From Adlercreutzia murintestinalis (GTDB lineage Bacteria; Actinomycetota; Coriobacteriia; Coriobacteriales; Eggerthellaceae), in contig NZ_CALPCC010000011.1 in NCBI RefSeq assembly GCF_943192905.1, positions 16,568 through 80,567 on the forward strand: a stretch of DNA of 64,000 bases, given 5' to 3'. Of the stretch, positions 60,116 to 64,000 are shown piece after piece. The position numbers were made by a program, and so were the translations under genes. The first letter of the stretch is position 1. Each line of letters starts with the position of its first letter. The notes below the pieces were generated by a model that searched no databases, was not told the origin of the DNA, and saw only the letters and a list, made by a program, of their open reading frames with translations.

Positions 60116-61165
60116 ATGGCTCTGCCCGTTGATATCCCGGCAGTGCTCAAGGCCGCCATTGATGCGACCGACCAGGCCAACGAGTCTGTGTCGGTATCCG
60201 TGTGGATCGATGATACCGCAGCGCCTGACTGCATCGCTCAGGTACGCGGGGCGTTCGCATCTCCTGAAGGCACGAATGCGCGCGTTTCTCTTTCGTACAT
60301 GGATGCCGGTGTAGCACCGCGGGCTGAGGATGACCTTGCGGTGATCGTTGCCGGGAACGACGAGGCAGTGGGGCGGGTAGCGGCGGACATTCGCGCGGTG
60401 GGTGTGCCGGTCATGGTGGCAACCACAACGCCGAGTCTTGTGCGGGAGCATGCGGCTGCATCCGGGTTTCCTGTTCCCGATGGCGATGTGATAGCGCCGG
60501 TGCGCACTCCAGGAGCATTTCCGCGGGCGAAAACGCCTGCGCTTCCGCCCGAAGAGCCTATTGCTCTGACGGGGCAGACGAAGGATCTGCTCAACGAACG
60601 TATGGGCAGCTGGGTGATCGCGGCGGCTCCTGAAAAGCGGCTTGCGTTCGCGCATGCGTTCCCGTTCGTGCGACGCCCGCTTGCTATGGATGCCATCAAC
60701 AGCACAGCGTTGCAAAATGCGGGCATTGGGCTTCTTCCCATCATACCCGGTGCGGATATGCCCATCATGACGCTCAATCAAGCAAAGATGCTCATGCAAA
60801 TAGCAACTGCATATGGTCAGCCGCTTGATAAGGAGCGCATTCCTGAGTTGGCGGCGCTGATCGGCAATGCGTTCTTGTGCCGCATGGTGGCGCGCAGCTT
60901 GGTGAAAGCGGTGCCGGTGGCTGGATTGGTCATCAGTGGTGGCATTGGTTTCGCTGCGACCGAAGCGGTTGGACGTGCGGCCATCGAATACTTCGAGGCT
61001 GGCGGCAGCGCAGCGGGCCTAGCACAGGTAGCCAAGACGGCGGCAAGCGAGGCCGCTGGTGCGGTGAGCCGGGCGAGCGCGACTCCCCTCGGCCAGCGCA
61101 CGATCAAGGCAGCCAAGGGGGCCGTGCAGGGCGCGGTAGGGCTTCTGCGTACGAAGAAGCGTTAG
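60116..61165 (+). CDS. DUF697-like membrane-associated protein, function unknown
   Basis: 349 residues. Residues 1-130 form an alpha/beta domain resembling a Rossmann or receiver-like fold without recognised catalytic motifs. Residues 180-290 resemble DUF697, with paired hydrophobic helices (NAGIGLLPIIPGADMPIMTL and VAGLVISGGIGFAATEAV). The end is Ala/Lys-rich. DUF697 domains occur on YcjF-like and GTPase proteins. It directly follows rodA and abuts the radical SAM gene, so a link to envelope growth is possible but unproven. Confidence 0.72.
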   Translation: MALPVDIPAVLKAAIDATDQANESVSVSVWIDDTAAPDCIAQVRGAFASPEGTNARVSLSYMDAGVAPRAEDDLAVIVAGNDEAVGRVAADIRAVGVPVMVATTTPSLVREHAAASGFPVPDGDVIAPVRTPGAFPRAKTPALPPEEPIALTGQTKDLLNERMGSWVIAAAPEKRLAFAHAFPFVRRPLAMDAINSTALQNAGIGLLPIIPGADMPIMTLNQAKMLMQIATAYGQPLDKERIPELAALIGNAFLCRMVARSLVKAVPVAGLVISGGIGFAATEAVGRAAIEYFEAGGSAAGLAQVAKTAASEAAGAVSRASATPLGQRTIKAAKGAVQGAVGLLRTKKR

Positions 61166-63076
61166 ATGATTCGGACCGATCTGTGGCCGCAGGTGCAGCG
61201 GCTTGCCCGGAAAGCCGAGCGTCCTTCGCGCTACCTTGGCAGCGAGTGGGGGGCATCGCGCACGTCTGATGCGGATTTCGCCTTCTGCATGGCGTATCCC
61301 GATACCTACGAGCTCGGGCAGCCGAACCAGGCGGTGCGCATCTTGGTGAACGCGGTGGCCGCTTTAGAGGGTGTGGCGGCCGAGCGTGCGTTTCTGCCCG
61401 CGCCCGACATGGCCGATGCCATGCGCGCTGCTGGCGTGCCTGCGTTCAGCCTGGAAAGCTGCGCTCCCTTGCGTGAGTTCGACGTGGTGGGCATCACGCT
61501 GCCGCATGAGCTGGCAGCCACCAATGTGCTCGAGCTCCTTGATCTGGCGGGCATTCCGTTGCGGGCGGCCGAGCGTGGGCAGGATGATCCTATCGTGATC
61601 GGTGGCGGCCCGTGCGCGCTGAACCCAGAGCCCTACGCCCCTTTCTTCGACGCCATTTCGGTGGGAGAGGGGGAAGAGGCGGTACCTGAGATCGTGGAGG
61701 CGGTGCGTGCGGGTCGTGCTGCTGGCGAGGGTCGCCAGCAGATCGTGCGACGCTTGGCGCAGGTACCGGGCACCTACGTGCCTTCGCTGTATCGGGTGCT
61801 CGGTGAGGAAGAGGCCCAGCGTGCGGGCAGGTGGGTGGAGCCCAAAGATGAGATCGCGCCGCCGGTGATCGTGCGCCGCGTGTTTGAAGGGTTCGCCGAT
61901 TCTGATGCGTGGGAGCCGTGCGTGGTGCCGTTTGCCGAAGCGGTGCACGACAGGTTGAACGTGGAAGTGCTGCGCGGCTGTGCGCGCGGCTGTCGCTTCT
62001 GTCAGGCGGGCATGATGTATCGACCGGTGCGCGAGCGCAGCGCGGATAACATCGTTTCCGCGGTCGTGCGCGGACTGGATGAGACGGGCTACGACGAAGT
62101 GTCGCTGACGTCGCTTTCCACGACCGACCATTCCCAGATCGAAGAGATATTGACGCGTCTGAATCAGGCATGCGCTGGGCGCGGCGTGCGCATCTCGGTG
62201 CCCAGCCAGCGCCTTGACTCGTTCGGCGTGTCGATGGCAGGGCTGGTGGCTGGCCAGAAGAAGGGCGGCCTGACGTTCGCGCCGGAGGCCGGTACACAGC
62301 GTCTGCGCGATAGTATCAACAAGAACGTGAGCGAAGAGGATTTGTTCTGCGCGATCGATGCGGCCATGGCGGCTGGCTGGCGTCGCGTGAAACTGTATTT
62401 TATGGTGGGGTTGCCGGGCGAGACCGATGATGATGTGAAGGGCATCGCGAGCCTTGCGCAGCGCGCCTACGATCGCATGAAGGCAGCCACGCCGCCCGAT
62501 CAGCGCGGCAGCTTGGCCATGACCGTGAGCGTGGCTCTGTTCGTTCCGAAGGCGCAGACGCCGTTTCAGTGGGATGGGCAGATCAGCCGCGATGAAGCGC
62601 TGCGCCGCGTGGGGCTGCTGAAGCGGTCGGTGAAGTATCGTGCGGTGCGGGTGAACTACCATGACCCGCAGACTAGTTTCGTGGAAGCGGTGATGAGCCG
62701 GGGTGGGCGCGCGTGCGCCGATCTGGTGCAGGCCGCATGGGAGGCTGGTGCGCGCTTCGATGCCTGGACCGAACTGTTCAATGAAGAGGCGTGGCGCGTC
62801 GCGGCGGACAAGACGGGGCTGGCGCCCGAAGCGGTGGCTGAGGCTACGTATGCGTCGGAGTACGTGATGCCCTGGGCGCATATTTCTGCCGGGGTCACGC
62901 AGGAATTCTTGGCCGACGAGCGCTTGCGCGCACACGAGGGACTCACCACGCAGGATTGCACGTTCGGCGCATGCACGCTGTGCGGCGTGTGCATGCAGAC
63001 CGCTACGCGCAATCAGCTTGCGGCGCCGCGGATAACGCCTGATACGGCATCGGATGAGGGAGGGTGCTGTGGCTGA
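61166..63076 (+). CDS. TIGR03960-type B12-binding-like radical SAM protein
   Basis: 636 residues. The N-terminal domain resembles a B12-binding fold without the usual cobalamin His signature (AYPDTYELGQPNQAV, VGITLPHELAATNV). The radical SAM core has C272, C276 and C279 (LRGCARGCRFCQAG). A C-terminal cysteine set (CTFGACTLCGVCM, plus a CCG end) may bind a further cluster. The family is regularly found beside TIGR03936, as here, and often near ribonuclease G and rplU; its reaction is unknown. Confidence 0.9.
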   Translation: MIRTDLWPQVQRLARKAERPSRYLGSEWGASRTSDADFAFCMAYPDTYELGQPNQAVRILVNAVAALEGVAAERAFLPAPDMADAMRAAGVPAFSLESCAPLREFDVVGITLPHELAATNVLELLDLAGIPLRAAERGQDDPIVIGGGPCALNPEPYAPFFDAISVGEGEEAVPEIVEAVRAGRAAGEGRQQIVRRLAQVPGTYVPSLYRVLGEEEAQRAGRWVEPKDEIAPPVIVRRVFEGFADSDAWEPCVVPFAEAVHDRLNVEVLRGCARGCRFCQAGMMYRPVRERSADNIVSAVVRGLDETGYDEVSLTSLSTTDHSQIEEILTRLNQACAGRGVRISVPSQRLDSFGVSMAGLVAGQKKGGLTFAPEAGTQRLRDSINKNVSEEDLFCAIDAAMAAGWRRVKLYFMVGLPGETDDDVKGIASLAQRAYDRMKAATPPDQRGSLAMTVSVALFVPKAQTPFQWDGQISRDEALRRVGLLKRSVKYRAVRVNYHDPQTSFVEAVMSRGGRACADLVQAAWEAGARFDAWTELFNEEAWRVAADKTGLAPEAVAEATYASEYVMPWAHISAGVTQEFLADERLRAHEGLTTQDCTFGACTLCGVCMQTATRNQLAAPRITPDTASDEGGCCG

Positions 63077-63695
63077 TCCGCGTCTGTTTCGTCTCCGTGT
63101 GCGATATGCGAAGAGCGGCCGTTTGGCGTTGCTGTCGCATCTTGAGGTGGTGCGGGCGCTCGAGCGTGCCGTTCGTCGCGCGCGGCTTCCTTTCGCGGTG
63201 ACGAATGGGTTCTCGCCGCACATGCGCATTGCGTTTGGCGCTGCGCTGCCGGTTGGCGTGGGAGGCAGCGACGAGTTCTTCGATCTGTATCTGACCGAGT
63301 ATCTGGCTGCTGAGAAGGCGCTGGCAGCGCTGGTTGAGGTGAGCCCGCCCGATCTGATGCCGCATGGGGCTGTCTATGTTGAGCCGGGAGCGGCTGCGGC
63401 GTCGGTCGCGTATCCTTTGAGCACGTATCGGGTATCGTTCGATGCGCCCATCCGGCATGCTCTGGTCGTGCCGAAGCAGGTGGAGGTCATGCGCAAGAAG
63501 AAGCGCAAGGTGCTTGAGGTGAGCGATTTCCTGGTCGGTGACGTTCGCGAATGCGAAGGCGGTTGTGCGGTCGAGTTCACGCTGGAAGCGAAGCCGACGG
63601 GGTCCTTGCGGCCGGATGTTCTGGTCGAGGCCATCGTAGGGGCGACTGAGGCGAGTGCCGCCATTCGCAGCATCGTGCGCATTTCGCAAAAATAG
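63069..63695 (+). CDS. TIGR03936 / DUF2344 radical-SAM-linked protein
   Basis: 208 residues from GTG 63069 (gggaggg site), overlapping the previous gene by eight bases; ATG 63054 is an alternative. LRVRYAKSGRLALLSHLEVVRALERA and RLPFAVTNGFSPHMRIAFGAALPVG are the DUF2344 hallmark. It is the obligate neighbour of the TIGR03960 radical SAM protein and probably works with it; molecular function unknown. Confidence 0.9.
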   Translation: MADPRLFRLRVRYAKSGRLALLSHLEVVRALERAVRRARLPFAVTNGFSPHMRIAFGAALPVGVGGSDEFFDLYLTEYLAAEKALAALVEVSPPDLMPHGAVYVEPGAAAASVAYPLSTYRVSFDAPIRHALVVPKQVEVMRKKKRKVLEVSDFLVGDVRECEGGCAVEFTLEAKPTGSLRPDVLVEAIVGATEASAAIRSIVRISQK

Positions 63696-63698
63696 GGG

Positions 63699-63726
63699 TT
63701 GTCACACGGCGCGCTCTTGTTATAAT
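63699..63726 (+). promoter_or_regulatory. Sigma-70-type promoter of tRNA-Asp
   Basis: TTGTCA (63699-63704) and TATAAT (63721-63726) with a 16-base spacer, 36 bases upstream of the tRNA. Confidence 0.75.
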
Positions 63727-63762
63727 TATCAAGCTGCGCCAAACACGCAGCACCGCATATGC

Positions 63763-63839
<77 letters not shown>

Positions 63840-63850
63840 TTTAAACACCA

Positions 63851-63881
63851 GGTCAGGAGTCGTTTTTGGCTCCTGATCTTT
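63851..63881 (+). terminator. Terminator after tRNA-Asp
   Basis: GGTCAGGAG (63851-63859) pairs with CTCCTGATC (63870-63878, one G-T) and is followed by TTTTA. Confidence 0.75.
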
Positions 63882-64000
63882 TATTCTCAAGTTCCAAAAA
63901 CCAGGGGTTATAGGGGTTAAGGCCGGCTTAGGTCTCAAAAAGTGTGTCTGGGGCAATTATTCACACGATCCTAGAACCAGCCTGTTGCGTTCGATCCGCT
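63882..64000. other. AT-richer sequence downstream of tRNA-Asp, no gene seen
   Basis: The last 119 bases show no coding frame with support. They follow a tRNA gene directly, a common integration point, but no repeat of the tRNA 3' end is visible inside the window. Confidence 0.4.

Overview
The window looks like a chromosomal segment of a strictly anaerobic, high-GC actinobacterium of the class Coriobacteriia, most likely Eggerthellaceae. This is inference from gene content: formate and hydrogen metabolism, desulfoferrodoxin, an mreBCD-PBP2-RodA cluster, murJ next to parS sites, and a CoA-based catabolic island. No 16S rRNA gene is present, so the placement is tentative.

Layout. (1) 1-1179: the N-terminal 219 residues of a RelB/DinJ antitoxin fused to a degenerate PIN domain on the minus strand, then a gene-poor, lower-GC spacer. 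(2) 1180-16321: a near-complete formate hydrogenlyase operon: HydN-like ferredoxin, FdhF with Cys in place of Sec, Hyf/Hyc-type energy-converting NiFe hydrogenase with HyfA,B,C,E,F,G,H,I but no HyfD, HycH, HycI protease, FocA formate channel, FdhD and a beta-carbonic anhydrase. (3) 16345-21212: a CLC channel, a broken cation/proton antiporter, a HEPN/HTH-MNT pair behind a 31-bp perfect palindrome, a metal permease with a His-rich loop, and tRNA-Gln/tRNA-Lys. (4) 21312-30699: housekeeping genes (NifU-type scaffold, Lgt, desulfoferrodoxin, MurJ, NAD kinase, DUF1846, CTP synthase) with two parS-like sites. (5) 30794-52886: the most interesting region, a sigma-54-controlled cai/fix-like island. 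(6) 52939-63695: XerD/C recombinase, the elongasome cluster mreBCD-mrdA-rodA, a DUF697 protein and two radical-SAM-linked genes, ending at tRNA-Asp.

The island carries two CaiB-type CoA-transferases, two MFS carriers, FixC and FixX, an enoate-reductase-like flavoprotein, an enoyl-CoA isomerase/hydratase, an acyl-CoA ligase fused to a metallo-beta-lactamase domain, a CaiA-type acyl-CoA dehydrogenase, a TIGR03084-type protein, FixA and FixB. It also holds its own rpoN (sigma-54) gene and an AcoR-type enhancer-binding activator. Six near-consensus GG-N10-GC sigma-54 promoters and two weaker ones lie in the island. One pair is divergent and back-to-back, serving a CoA-transferase and a stand-alone Hsp70 substrate-binding domain that has no ATPase domain. 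My reading is that an unsaturated or hydroxylated carboxylate is imported, activated as a CoA thioester, isomerised and reduced, with electrons passing between the reductase, FixAB and FixCX and the quinone pool. The substrate cannot be told from sequence alone. Sigma-54 is generally regarded as absent from Actinobacteria, so a self-contained sigma-54 island is the main discovery candidate.
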